This document shows positions 45,134 to 53,746 of a stretch of 64,000 bases of DNA, one piece after another; positions within the stretch are counted from its first letter, which is position 1; every line of letters starts with the position of its first letter. The stretch covers positions 62,001-126,000 of the forward strand of contig JAUIIL010000006.1 in NCBI GenBank assembly GCA_030431635.1, given 5' to 3'. The position numbers and the translations under genes are program-made. Under the pieces are notes generated by a model, which was given only the letters and a program-made list of their open reading frames with translations, did not search any database and was not told the DNA's origin. This DNA comes from Bacteriovoracia bacterium (GTDB lineage Bacteria; Bdellovibrionota; Bacteriovoracia; Bacteriovoracales; Bacteriovoracaceae).

Positions 45134-46719
45134 AAGAGGTTACTTGTTAAGTACTCATCAAAAGTCGAGTAGGTATCATTTACGAGCTTGGTATCAATTT
45201 CAATAATTCTATTGGCCACAGTTTGAATGAATTCGTGGTCATGGGAGGCAAATAAAACAGTTCCTTTATATCTTATCAGACCATCGTTAACTGAAGAGAT
45301 ACTCTCTAAGTCTAAGTGGTTTGTTGGCCCATCAAGAATAAGAACATTAGCACCAGAAAGCATCATTTTTGAAAGCATACAACGAACTTTCTCTCCACCT
45401 GAGAGAACATTTGTTCTCTTAAGGGCTTCCTCTCCAGAGAAGAGCATTTTCCCTAAAAAACCTCGGATAAAAGACTCATCCTTTTCTGTTGAATATTGTC
45501 TTAACCAATCAACTAATGTGTGTTCTCCTGAATCAAAGTAGCTCGAGTTATCATTCGGAAAGTGAGACTGAGTTGTCGTCACCCCCCATTTGTACTCACC
45601 ACTATCAGGCTCTAGCTCTCCGGCAAGAATTTGAAATAGGGTTGTCTTTGCAACGTCATTATTACTAATAAAAACGACTTTATCTCCTTTTTGAAGAGTA
45701 AAGCTAATATTATCTAAAACTTTCACCCCATCGATAGTTTTCGAGATACTATCAACTGTAAGAATATCTTTTCCAGCTTCTCTTTGAGGCTCAAAATGCA
45801 CATAGGCATATTTTCTAGAAGAAACAGGAAGGTCGACAATTTTAAGTTTCTCAAGTTGTTTTTGCCTTGAAGTAGCTTGTTTTGATTTTGAGGCATTCGC
45901 GCTAAATCGCTGGATGAAGGATTTTAGTTCACTGGCCTTCTCTTCGGCCTTTTTATTCTCAGCGGCCCTAAGTTTTACTGCAAGCTCACTTGCTTGACGC
46001 CAGAAAGCATAGTTTCCGGCATAAGTTGTAATTTTCCCAAAATCAATATCAGCAATATGAGTGCAAACTTTATTAAGAAAATGTCTATCGTGTGAAACAA
46101 CAATGACGGTATTTTTAAAACTCAGAAGAAACTCTTCCAACCAATTAATGGCCTTAATATCTAAGTGGTTTGTTGGTTCATCTAATAATAAGATATCAGG
46201 ATTTCCAAAGAGCGCTTGGGCAAGTAGAACCTTTACTTTTTCACCACCGTTAAGTTCTTTTACAAGCCTTTCATTATACGAGACAGGTATTCCTAATCCT
46301 GCTAGAAGTTGGCCAGCCTCAGACTCGGCCTCCCAGCCATTCATCTCAGCAAACTCTGTTTCAAGCTCTGATGCTCTAATACCATCTTCATCTGTGAAGT
46401 CTGGCTTCATATAGATTTCATCTTTTTCCTGCATGATTTTGAAAAGTTTTTCATTACCCATCATTACAGTTTTTAGAACGCTAAACTCGTCATATGAGAA
46501 GTGGTCCTGCTTTAAGAATGAAAGCCTTTGTCCCGGAGTTATATTCACGGTGCCGCTTTGAGCTTCAACTTCACCTGAGAGAATTTTTAAAAAAGTAGAT
46601 TTCCCTGCACCATTGGCACCAATCAGTCCATAGCAATTTCCAGGAGTGAACTTGATATTCACTTCATCAAAGAGTTTTCTTCCACCGAAGCTTAGTGCAA
46701 TATTATCTGTACTGATCAT
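45130..46719 (-). CDS. ABC-F ATPase (YbiT-like) with degenerate second domain
   Basis: A 529-residue soluble ABC-F protein. The first nucleotide-binding domain is intact: GANGAGKST, LNGGEKVKVLL, and LLDEPTNHLD. The second keeps LSGGEKVRCML, but its Walker A is SNNDVAKTT and its Walker B is LILDGPTNHLD, so the catalytic Glu is Gly. ABC-F proteins bind the ribosomal E site and help stalled translation. Degeneracy of the second site is seen in a subgroup of YbiT-like proteins. GAGGAATAG precedes the ATG; cvfB follows. Confidence 0.9.
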   Translation of the reverse strand: MISTDNIALSFGGRKLFDEVNIKFTPGNCYGLIGANGAGKSTFLKILSGEVEAQSGTVNITPGQRLSFLKQDHFSYDEFSVLKTVMMGNEKLFKIMQEKDEIYMKPDFTDEDGIRASELETEFAEMNGWEAESEAGQLLAGLGIPVSYNERLVKELNGGEKVKVLLAQALFGNPDILLLDEPTNHLDIKAINWLEEFLLSFKNTVIVVSHDRHFLNKVCTHIADIDFGKITTYAGNYAFWRQASELAVKLRAAENKKAEEKASELKSFIQRFSANASKSKQATSRQKQLEKLKIVDLPVSSRKYAYVHFEPQREAGKDILTVDSISKTIDGVKVLDNISFTLQKGDKVVFISNNDVAKTTLFQILAGELEPDSGEYKWGVTTTQSHFPNDNSSYFDSGEHTLVDWLRQYSTEKDESFIRGFLGKMLFSGEEALKRTNVLSGGEKVRCMLSKMMLSGANVLILDGPTNHLDLESISSVNDGLIRYKGTVLFASHDHEFIQTVANRIIEIDTKLVNDTYSTFDEYLTSNLL

Positions 46720-46853
46720 CTATTCCTCAAATTTCCTAAAATATTTGCTCTGAAACATATCACCTTTGATGCGAAAAGCCAAAAAGGCCCAAGAGCACGC
46801 TACAAATCTTTCATGGATAAAATTGAATAAGAGATTTGAAACTAAAAAGCTAT

Positions 46854-47513
46854 CTAATCGAGTAAAACAAATGGTCTGAACTTAACATCTAATTCACGGG
46901 AATAATAACAAGATTCATAAGAGTTTAATGAGTGAAAACCAAACTCTTGAGAAAAGTTATTTTGATAAAGTAGATTATTTACTTTTTGTAGTTGCCATGG
47001 GGGGTGAATAACATCACCTCTGTATATTCTATTTTTTTTATTAATTGTAAAAAGGCAATACCTTTCACAAATCCAGTGCTCAAGGTCTCCATGTGATATT
47101 TCATCAGATATAGTACAAGAAACTTCAAATTGCCTATTGGCCTTGAAATTAAATTTTTTATGATGAACCTCTCCATGCATTTGTTTGTAACGGTAGGGAA
47201 GGTGAAAGAGCTTGTTGGCCACCAGTTTACCAAGCCTATCATTAGTATCTAGAGTGAAAAAATAAATTCCTTTTTCTCCTTTGTATTTTACATAAGTTCT
47301 AAGATTGAGTTCCCATAAATTAAAGAACGAGAAGGAAGGTGTAAAGGGAAACCTAATATGAGACATGAAAAATGGAACGATACTGAGATAAGCTTTTGAG
47401 TTACAAGTATCTATCTCTAATTGTTTTGGCAAATGTTCTCTGAGTATATTCCTATCAACTTCGAAGTTGATAAATAGAACATTTGACCATTTTTGAGATA
47501 TAACCCAATCCAT
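46854..47513 (-). CDS. DUF2071 (YqjF-like) family protein
   Basis: A 219-residue protein with the DUF2071 layout: VNFEVDRNILREHLPKQLEID near the start, RTYVKYKGEKGIYFFTLD in the centre, and YRGDVIHPPWQLQ near the end. Family members are conserved in Bacillus (YqjF) and other bacteria with no known reaction. It lies in a minus-strand run with the DoxX-like gene, six bases away. Confidence 0.82.
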   Translation of the reverse strand: MDWVISQKWSNVLFINFEVDRNILREHLPKQLEIDTCNSKAYLSIVPFFMSHIRFPFTPSFSFFNLWELNLRTYVKYKGEKGIYFFTLDTNDRLGKLVANKLFHLPYRYKQMHGEVHHKKFNFKANRQFEVSCTISDEISHGDLEHWICERYCLFTINKKNRIYRGDVIHPPWQLQKVNNLLYQNNFSQEFGFHSLNSYESCYYSRELDVKFRPFVLLD

Positions 47514-47519
47514 AGGCCA

Positions 47520-47927
47520 TTACTTGTCAGCAATCGATTGAGAGAAGTTTTTATTCAGGTTAATCCCTAATACTTCTGAGTTTTTTGATGACTTTAAAGT
47601 AAAGGTAAGAACAAGACCTGTAATGAATAATAATGATAATGCAGGAACCATTTTAGGTAGGGGATTTTTAACTTTTAAATGAGTCAGAAGAGCAAAAAAC
47701 ATTAATAAACTCAACATTACGCAACCTAGTACAACGACTTCATTAGATGGGTTAAATAACATCACAACACATGATATTTTTAAAATACCAACAAAGTCAC
47801 GTAGCCATTCAGGCAACTGGTACTGTTTGAACTCGTCTCTAATATACTTATACTTTACGACCCAAACAAATAAAACTGATGAGAGAGTGATAATTTTAAG
47901 AGCAGCTAAAAAAGTTTCTGTATTCAT
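47520..47927 (-). CDS. DoxX-like small membrane protein
   Basis: A 135-residue protein with four predicted transmembrane helices and the C-terminal pattern KMVPALSLLFITG, typical of DoxX-like proteins. AAGGAAA precedes the ATG. It overlaps the end of a small coiled-coil gene by 4 bases (ATG/stop) and precedes the DUF2071 gene, so all three are probably one transcript. Function unknown. Confidence 0.7.
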   Translation of the reverse strand: MNTETFLAALKIITLSSVLFVWVVKYKYIRDEFKQYQLPEWLRDFVGILKISCVVMLFNPSNEVVVLGCVMLSLLMFFALLTHLKVKNPLPKMVPALSLLFITGLVLTFTLKSSKNSEVLGINLNKNFSQSIADK

Positions 47928-48103
47928 TGCTTTTCCTTATCTTTAAGCTTTTCAATTTCATTTAAAATTTCTTCAGACTCAAAGGATAACTTGGCATAAA
48001 GTTCGATTTTTCCATTCCTCTGAGCTTCCATGGCCTTCTGTAATAAATCAGCATACTGTTTTTGAAGCTTTTTCTCAGGGTTTCTTTTAAATATTTTAAA
48101 CAT
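47924..48103 (-). CDS. Small Lacal_2735/DUF6435-like protein
   Basis: A 59-residue helical protein starting MFKIFKRNPEKKLQKQYADL, the pattern of the Lacal_2735 (DUF6435) family. The ATG at 48103 fits family length; an upstream ATG at 48118 adds five residues. It overlaps the DoxX-like gene by 4 bases. Function unknown. Confidence 0.75.
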   Translation of the reverse strand: MFKIFKRNPEKKLQKQYADLLQKAMEAQRNGKIELYAKLSFESEEILNEIEKLKDKEKQ

Positions 48104-48253
48104 GAGACAATATGGCATTATTAATATAATTGTTCAAGTTTTTGTGAACAATTTATATTGGCTTAAGTGCCTGAATTTATTGGTGCAAAGTTTCCATTTT
48201 AAAGAAAAATACCGCTAAATGACTTTGGGTACTCTCTTGTTATAATAAAAAAT

Positions 48254-48532
48254 ATGGGTGATTGTTGTTCAAATAATAGAGAGGGAAAAGTTCAATCAGT
48301 AGATTTGAAAAATCTTGATGGACTTATTTGTTATTGTTTTGAAAAATCAAAAAAAGAATTGTTTAATGCTGTCAAAAATGGTGAAGAAGCTTTGATCATT
48401 GAAGACATAAAATTGAAGATAAAGAATCCTGGTTGTTTTTGTAAAACGGCAAATCCATCAGGAAAATGTTGTTTGCCAGATGTTCAGGAGTTTATCCGTG
48501 CCATATATCATTTCTCCAATGATAAAGCTTAG
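48254..48532 (+). CDS. BFD-like [2Fe-2S] protein, CopZ-type
   Basis: A 92-residue protein with CYCF in its first half and PGCFCKTANPSGKCC later, a four-cysteine arrangement like bacterioferritin-associated ferredoxin-like domains. The N-terminal GDCCSN adds a CC pair. Such domains bind a [2Fe-2S] cluster or copper and can deliver electrons or metal. It overlaps the cyclase-family gene start, so the three genes at 48254-49927 form an operon. Confidence 0.75.
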   Translation: MGDCCSNNREGKVQSVDLKNLDGLICYCFEKSKKELFNAVKNGEEALIIEDIKLKIKNPGCFCKTANPSGKCCLPDVQEFIRAIYHFSNDKA

Positions 48533-49193
48533 TTCAAGGGGCGAGTGGTTTGAGGGGGATGCTTATGAAAAAGAGAGCCTTTATTCTATTCAAGAAGGAA
48601 AGCTTCCTCCCGTAAACTACGACAAACATATACTTAAACCTCATAGCCTGACTCATATCGAGACCCCTCTTCACACCCAAAAAGAGGGAAAGGGAATAGA
48701 TTATTATTTTTCAACTCACCCAGAACATTTCTATGGAAAATGTCATGTTATTAAATTTAAAAATAACAATTGGGTTGATAGAGGAAATGGAATTAAGCAA
48801 AAAGAGATCTTACTTAATGAGCTGAAGGATAAAATTGATAAGATTGAAAATCTAGAAAAATTACTCATTACAATTGAGTCTGTTCAAGAAAACGAGTTTG
48901 GCTACCATGACCCCAATTATGTTTTGACTCTCTCTTTTGAGGCGGCCGAGCATTTAACTAGCTTGAAGGGATTTAATCTTTTTGGCACATCCTGGAAATC
49001 TAGTGATTTTATGCCTGGTTCAGCAGAAAGACCTATTCATAATGAATTATTCAAAAGAGCTCTTATTTTAGAATATATTAATCTGAAGTATGTCCCAGAA
49101 GGAGAATACTTTATAAACTGTTTTCCATTAAATTTGGAAGGAGCTTCTGAAACACCTGTGACAGCAGTTTTATTTGAAAAAGGAATATTATGA
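48519..49193 (+). CDS. Cyclase-family (kynurenine formamidase-like) hydrolase
   Basis: A 224-residue protein of the cyclase superfamily. HSLTHIETPLHT carries the HxGTHxDxPxH-like metal motif, here with T/E substitutions, and SVQENEFGYHDPNY and LFGTSWKSSDF follow. Members hydrolyse formyl or cyclic amides. The ATG at 48519 overlaps the end of the upstream gene; a TTG-type start earlier at 48480 is less likely. Coupled by ATGA to the SDR gene. Confidence 0.8.
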   Translation: MIKLSSRGEWFEGDAYEKESLYSIQEGKLPPVNYDKHILKPHSLTHIETPLHTQKEGKGIDYYFSTHPEHFYGKCHVIKFKNNNWVDRGNGIKQKEILLNELKDKIDKIENLEKLLITIESVQENEFGYHDPNYVLTLSFEAAEHLTSLKGFNLFGTSWKSSDFMPGSAERPIHNELFKRALILEYINLKYVPEGEYFINCFPLNLEGASETPVTAVLFEKGIL

Positions 49194-49927
49194 AAAACGT
49201 TTTAATTCTTGGTGGCTCTAAAGGGCTAGGATATGAGTGTGTGAAGCTCTTCTTAAAGAATAACCACCGAGTGACTGTTTTATCAAGAAGCATAGGACTA
49301 CTTGAAGTTCATGAAAACCTCATTCATATTGAAGCTGATTTTAAGTCTCAAGAAAGTGTAGAGAGCGCAAAAAGTAAAATTTTAAGTGAGAGTTTTGATG
49401 TTATTATTAATAATTCAGGAGGGCCGGAGTCAAAACCTTTCTTAAAGGTAGGAGTAGATGAACTAGAACAAGGCTTAAAGTCACACTTGTTAGTCGCCCA
49501 TGAGTTTACTCGTTTAGTAACTCCAAAAATGATTGAGAATAAATTTGGAAGAATTATCAATATTGTTTCTGTAACGGCCAATAACCCATTACCTAATATG
49601 ATTGTAAGTAACACAATTCGAGGAGCGATGATTAACTGGTCAAAAACACTATCAAAAGAACTTGCTGGTTATGGGATAACTGTCAATAATCTCCTTCCTG
49701 GTTATACAGAAACGCAAAGACTACATGAAGTCATTGAGTACTCCTCAATAAATACTAAAGTGGAGAAAGAGAAAATTGTGAACAACCTTCTTTCTCAAAT
49801 CCCAGCCCAGCGCTTTGGAAGGCCCGATGAGCTTGCTCGTATAGCCTATTTTTTAAGTCTCGAAGAAAATAGTTATATAAATGGACAATCAATTGCTGTA
49901 GATGGTGGGTGGACACCATGTATATAA
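49190..49927 (+). CDS. Atypical short-chain dehydrogenase/reductase family protein
   Basis: A 245-residue Rossmann protein: GGSKGLGYECVKLF binds the nucleotide, and NNSGG follows. Where classical SDRs have YxxxK it has SNTIRGA (after SVTANNPLPNMIV), so the catalytic Tyr and Lys are replaced. This SN..R variant is a known SDR subgroup whose activity is uncertain. The C-terminus GQSIAVDGGW is typical. Translationally coupled to the cyclase-family gene. Confidence 0.85.
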   Translation: MKNVLILGGSKGLGYECVKLFLKNNHRVTVLSRSIGLLEVHENLIHIEADFKSQESVESAKSKILSESFDVIINNSGGPESKPFLKVGVDELEQGLKSHLLVAHEFTRLVTPKMIENKFGRIINIVSVTANNPLPNMIVSNTIRGAMINWSKTLSKELAGYGITVNNLLPGYTETQRLHEVIEYSSINTKVEKEKIVNNLLSQIPAQRFGRPDELARIAYFLSLEENSYINGQSIAVDGGWTPCI

Positions 49928-49935
49928 ATTCAAGA

Positions 49936-50481
49936 TTATTTTTTAAGAAGTTCTAAAAAAGTATCAATTTCAATCATGAGATCACTTGGCTTCATGGCAT
50001 TTAGCTTAAGGCTTATCCCTGCACCAAAGGTCATAATCAAACTGGCCATGGCCTGAGTTTCTTTTTTTATTCCAGCTGCTTTGAGATTTTTCTCAATTAG
50101 CTTGAGATAATCCTGAGAGTCTTCTGTCATTAAAGATTTGGCCTTTTTAGGAAGAATCGCATGCTCACGAAGAGAATTACTCATAAAACATCCCTTACGT
50201 CCTTTGCAGGTCAAACTTGCTTTCATAAAATTTTCAATATTGGCCCATCCAAAAGGAGCAGTACTTAAGATCTGATAACCTGGGTGATTAGTTTTATAAT
50301 GTTTAAGACACTCAAAAAAAATATCTTCTTTATCTTTAAACTCTGAGTAGAGGCCAGATTTATTGACTCCTGTGGCCTTTTCAAGATCGGATAAACTCGT
50401 GTCAGCAAATCCTTTTTCCCAAAAGAGTTGGGTTGCGGCATTAAGAACATCCTCACGAATAAATTTTTTCGCTCTTCCCAT
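49936..50481 (-). CDS. TetR-family transcriptional regulator
   Basis: A 181-residue repressor with the N-terminal TetR helix-turn-helix (about residues 8-50: DVLNAATQLFWEKGFADTS and ATGVNKSGLY). The ligand domain is helical with CKGRKGCFMSN, a cysteine pair that could sense electrophiles. It diverges from an SDR gene, and a palindromic site between them overlaps the SDR promoter, so it most likely represses that gene and itself. Confidence 0.9.
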   Translation of the reverse strand: MGRAKKFIREDVLNAATQLFWEKGFADTSLSDLEKATGVNKSGLYSEFKDKEDIFFECLKHYKTNHPGYQILSTAPFGWANIENFMKASLTCKGRKGCFMSNSLREHAILPKKAKSLMTEDSQDYLKLIEKNLKAAGIKKETQAMASLIMTFGAGISLKLNAMKPSDLMIEIDTFLELLKK

Positions 50482-50526
50482 ATATCCCTTATTTTACAAT
50501 AAAAAACCGATTGGTTCAATATTTTC

Positions 50527-50571
50527 TTGCAATTAATTTGGAATGACTCTATATTGAACTGAACGGTTCAA
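50527..50571 (+). promoter_or_regulatory. SDR promoter with TetR operator
   Basis: TTGCAA (50527-50532) and TATATT (50550-50555) have 17 bases between them, a good sigma-70 promoter. TTGAACTGAACGGTTCAA (50554-50571) is an 18-base inverted repeat covering the end of the -10 and the start site. A related ACCGATTGGTTCAAT half-site copy sits near the tetR start at about 50506-50520. Operator role is inferred from the divergent TetR gene. Confidence 0.78.
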
Positions 50572-50586
50572 AATAAAGGAGAAACC

Positions 50587-51333
50587 ATGAAATTAGAGAA
50601 TAAAGTGGCCTTAGTTACAGGCGGAAATTCAGGTATTGGGCTTGCAACAGCTAAGCTTTTTAAAGAGCAAGGTGCCCAAGTGATTATTACGGCAAGAACT
50701 GTAGAGAGTTTTGACAAAGCCCAAAAGGAGTATGGAAATCATTTTGATGTGATTCAAGCTGATGTGAGTAAAATTGATGAAATCGATAATCTTTATGCAC
50801 GCATTAAAGAAAAACATGGTCGATTAGATGTGCTTTTCGCTAACGCTGGTATTGCACTCTTCTCTCCAACAACAGAGAGTACACCTGAGTTTTTTGATAA
50901 TCAGTTTAATACTAACGTAAGAGGGTTATATTTCACTGTTCAAAAAGCTCTTCCTCTTCTCTCTCCAGGTAGTCGAGTTGTTCTTAACGCTTCCGTAGTA
51001 GGTGTTAAAGGTTTCCCTGGTTCAAGTGTTTACTCTGCGACAAAAGCAGCAGTCAGAAGTTTTGCAAGAACCTGGACAGCAGAGATACCAGTAGAGCAGG
51101 TCCGCTTTAATGTTCTTTCCCCTGGACCAATTATGACTCCTATTTTTGATAAGATGGGTATGGACTCAGAACAAAAAAATGAAACGGCAAAGCAATTTGC
51201 AGAAATGACTCCTATTAAGAGAATGGGAAAACCTGAAGAAATGGCCAAAGCCGTTTTATTTCTCGCAAGCGATGATTCCAGTTATATCGCAGGAGTAGAG
51301 CTGTTTGCGGATGGTGGTTTTGGACAAGTTTAG
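50587..51333 (+). CDS. Classical short-chain dehydrogenase/reductase
   Basis: A 248-residue SDR with all marks intact: TGGNSGIGLATA nucleotide motif, FANAGI, catalytic Ser (NASVVG), Y-x-x-x-K in YSATKAAV, and PGPIMTP. Closest in style to 3-oxoacyl-ACP-reductase/glucose-1-dehydrogenase-type enzymes; substrate unknown. AAAGGAG precedes the ATG. It is driven from the promoter with the TetR operator, so it is probably induced by a small molecule. Confidence 0.92.
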   Translation: MKLENKVALVTGGNSGIGLATAKLFKEQGAQVIITARTVESFDKAQKEYGNHFDVIQADVSKIDEIDNLYARIKEKHGRLDVLFANAGIALFSPTTESTPEFFDNQFNTNVRGLYFTVQKALPLLSPGSRVVLNASVVGVKGFPGSSVYSATKAAVRSFARTWTAEIPVEQVRFNVLSPGPIMTPIFDKMGMDSEQKNETAKQFAEMTPIKRMGKPEEMAKAVLFLASDDSSYIAGVELFADGGFGQV

Positions 51334-51345
51334 AAAATAAACACA

Positions 51346-51406
51346 GCAGCGCTTCTGTTTGACTTTCTTAAGTAAAACTTCTAGATTACGCTGGCAGTGG
51401 CGCTGC
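51346..51406. repeat. Inverted repeat GCAGCGC / GCGCTGC
   Basis: Exact 7-bp arms at 51346-51352 and 51400-51406 with a 47-base centre that itself contains smaller symmetric pieces. It lies after the SDR stop. It could be a terminator without a T run or a decayed repeat. Confidence 0.4.
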
Positions 51407-51476
51407 GTTCTCTATTTGAGTTCCTAAAATTTATGCTCTGAGTTTACTCAGTAACTTTGTAATAAAGGGAGTATAA

Positions 51477-52136
51477 ATGACAGAACCAAAAACTAATCAA
51501 AAAAACTATAACCTTTGGTCTTCTTACTATGACAGTTATCCAAACCCAACTGTTGCCATTGATGAAATGAGTGTACCTGAGTTTTATCAAAACTGGTCTA
51601 AAGCTAAAATTTTAGAGATAGGATGTGGAACGGGAAGGCATACAGTACGACTAAATAGCAAAGGTAACCAAGTTATTGGAATAGATGTTTCTGAGGGGAT
51701 GTTAAAGAAAGCGAAAGAGAAAATACCAGAAGGAGAGTTTATCCATGGTGACTTTATGGAGCAGGAATTTGAGCAATCTAGCTTTGATAAAGTTTTTATG
51801 AGTCTAGTCTTAGAGCATATAAGTAATCTTGATTCTTTTTTTCAAAAAATAGTAAACCTACTTAATACTCAAGGAGAAGTTTTAATCTCAGAGTTGCATC
51901 CAGAAAGAGGGAAACAAGGTTCTCTTGCCCATTTTACAACAAAAAGTGGAGATGAGGTTCGCTTATCAAGTAAAGCTCACAGTGAAGATGAAATTTTAAG
52001 GGCCACAGAAAGAGCTGGATTAAAACTCAATTTCAAACATGATATTTGGGGTAATAATGAGTTGGTCTTGTTGAATCAAAAATGGAGTAAGTATCTAGAT
52101 AAAGCGATGATTCAAGTATGGTTCTTTTCAAGGTAG
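51477..52136 (+). CDS. Class I SAM-dependent methyltransferase
   Basis: A 219-residue methyltransferase: ILEIGCGTGRHTVRL is motif I, VIGIDVSEGML motif II, FDKVFMSLVLEHI motif III/IV, and VLISELHPERG beyond. This resembles UbiE/BioC-like small-molecule methyltransferases. The substrate cannot be told. AAGGGAG lies before the ATG. The following gene cluster begins with a higBA locus. Confidence 0.9.
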   Translation: MTEPKTNQKNYNLWSSYYDSYPNPTVAIDEMSVPEFYQNWSKAKILEIGCGTGRHTVRLNSKGNQVIGIDVSEGMLKKAKEKIPEGEFIHGDFMEQEFEQSSFDKVFMSLVLEHISNLDSFFQKIVNLLNTQGEVLISELHPERGKQGSLAHFTTKSGDEVRLSSKAHSEDEILRATERAGLKLNFKHDIWGNNELVLLNQKWSKYLDKAMIQVWFFSR

Positions 52137-52185
52137 TTTGAACATTGTTATCCTCTTGAAAATACTTGCAGATATTGAATCGTTG

Positions 52186-52219
52186 TTGACATTATTACAG
52201 ATAGTGGTATAGTGTAATA
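52186..52219 (+). promoter_or_regulatory. higBA-1 promoter and palindrome
   Basis: TTGACA (52186-52191) and TATAGT (52208-52213) are 16 bases apart. TATTACA (52193-52199) and TGTAATA (52213-52219) form an inverted repeat across the -10, a likely HigA binding site for autorepression. Confidence 0.75.
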
Positions 52220-52236
52220 GCTTTCAGGGAGATGAA

Positions 52237-52533
52237 ATGATTGTAAGCCTTGAAGGCAAGGTTGCGAAAGATATTTGGAATACGAACGAGTCAAAAACTT
52301 TGCCTAAAGAACTATGGATACGGGCAAAAGCTTTAATGTCTATTATGCATGCAACAAGTACTTTAGATGATTTAAAAATAAAAGGTGAGCCTCCAACAAT
52401 TCGTCTGCACAAGCTCAAAGGAAGCAGAAAAGAATACTGGAGCGTGACGATAAAACTACCTTGGTGTATAACCTTCAAGTTTAGAAGCGGTGAGTTTTCC
52501 GAGGTAAAAATAGAAAATTATCATAGAGGTTAG
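52237..52533 (+). CDS. higB: HigB toxin (RelE/ParE superfamily), copy 1
   Basis: A 98-residue toxin. PPTIRLHKLKGSRKEYWSVTI and KLPWCITFKF match HigB; the Lys/Arg and Tyr/Trp residues form the mRNA-cleaving face of the RelE fold. It cuts ribosome-bound mRNA unless bound by HigA. Two bases separate its stop from higA. The gene order toxin then antitoxin is typical of higBA. A paralogous pair lies 2.5 kb away on the other strand. Confidence 0.9.
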   Translation: MIVSLEGKVAKDIWNTNESKTLPKELWIRAKALMSIMHATSTLDDLKIKGEPPTIRLHKLKGSRKEYWSVTIKLPWCITFKFRSGEFSEVKIENYHRG

Positions 52534-52535
52534 TT

Positions 52536-52796
52536 ATGATTGAGAATCCATTACCACTACATCCAGGAAAAGTTCTTGCTGAAGTTTATATGAGCGAAAT
52601 GAGGCTGAATCAAACCTCTCTTGCTAGTCTCTGTGGATGTTCTCCACGAAAAATTAATGAAATAGTTAATGGTAAAAGAGGAATTTCACCCTCTTTTGCT
52701 ATTGTTTTAGAAGAGAAGCTAGGAACATCTGCGCAAATGTGGGTAAGATTGCAAGCAGAATATGATCTTTGGGAAGCTCGTAAAAAAGTTGCTTAA
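52536..52796 (+). CDS. higA: HigA antitoxin (XRE family), copy 1
   Basis: An 86-residue antitoxin: HPGKVLAEVYMSEMRLNQTS begins the helix-turn-helix, followed by NEIVNGKRGISPSFAIVLEEK and a C-terminal WVRLQAEYDLWEA. It neutralises HigB and represses the operon. Its stop overlaps the stop of the convergent methyltransferase gene by 4 bases. Confidence 0.93.
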   Translation: MIENPLPLHPGKVLAEVYMSEMRLNQTSLASLCGCSPRKINEIVNGKRGISPSFAIVLEEKLGTSAQMWVRLQAEYDLWEARKKVA

Positions 52797-53746
52797 CACT
52801 TTTTATGAGCAAAAAGAAGGCACTCTTTTTTATGGTAGGGTAGTTGAACCATTTCTAAAGAGCTAAAGCCCATTTCCTTGGCCATGCCTTTATAAGTAGG
52901 GAGATCCTTAACCATCACTCCATCAGTGAGTTTGAGGGTAATAAAAAGAGAGTGGAGCTTAGGGAGAGACTTATTAATCCTGGCCACTTCCCTGAGAACA
53001 AGCTTAGGAGAAAGATTCATATCAGAGACGATGATTTCAAATTTATCTTGAGAGACTTGAAAATCTTGAATTGAAGTTTTCACATGTTTAAATTGAGGAT
53101 GTTCAATGAGTCTGTTATCCATTTGAGCAGGATCGACTCCTAAAACATAATGGCCTTGTTCAAGAAGAAATTGGCTAATTCCTCCAGGGGCAGAGCCTAG
53201 TTCAAGTACGTTCGCCTCTTTTTGATTAGGAAGGAACATAGGAAAGGCATCAGCTCCCTTATAATAGGCGCGAGAAATAACATCTTCTCTTTTGGCCGAG
53301 AACTTTCTCATCCAAGGAGAATTCCACCTATCTTTATGCCTGAATCCTAGTAAAACTTCATCTCGATGTGTGCGAATGATATCTAGTTTTCGCTCTGCTG
53401 GGATTGAGGTTATTGGTAGAGTCCAAGAGTCAATAATGCCTAAATGATCGAGTTGGTAGAAATGAAGCTCACTCTGAGGGTAGTCTAATTGCAGTGAAGT
53501 GAGACTCTCGTGGTTGATTTCAGTAAGTTTTTTAATTGCGATTGTTTCTCCCCAAGTGAGTGCGAAGCAAAAGGAGAGTTGAGAGATTTCTTCGAGCGAG
53601 AGATACCGGGAAGTATTTTTGAAAGTACAAATCCCTGGTCTTGAGTATGAAAACTTAAGCCAAGGATAGTAGAGTTCTATTTCAGACTTAAGCAGTTTCT
53701 CGTTTCCAACAACAGTAATAAAATAAAGAAATTGTGCTTTTTTCAT
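52793..53746 (-). CDS. FtsJ/RlmM-like 2'-O-methyltransferase
   Basis: A 317-residue protein. The C-terminal half is a SAM-dependent RNA methyltransferase with LELGSAPGGISQFLL (motif I), VSDMNLSPKLVL (Asp), TLKLTDG (Lys) and KKECLLF (Glu), the K-D-K-E tetrad of 2'-O-ribose methyltransferases. The N-terminal half has a THUMP-like look, which resembles RlmM, the 23S rRNA C2498 enzyme. RlmM proper is longer, so this is RlmM-like, not proven. It overlaps the next gene's end by 4 bases. Confidence 0.8.
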   Translation of the reverse strand: MKKAQFLYFITVVGNEKLLKSEIELYYPWLKFSYSRPGICTFKNTSRYLSLEEISQLSFCFALTWGETIAIKKLTEINHESLTSLQLDYPQSELHFYQLDHLGIIDSWTLPITSIPAERKLDIIRTHRDEVLLGFRHKDRWNSPWMRKFSAKREDVISRAYYKGADAFPMFLPNQKEANVLELGSAPGGISQFLLEQGHYVLGVDPAQMDNRLIEHPQFKHVKTSIQDFQVSQDKFEIIVSDMNLSPKLVLREVARINKSLPKLHSLFITLKLTDGVMVKDLPTYKGMAKEMGFSSLEMVQLPYHKKECLLFAHKKC

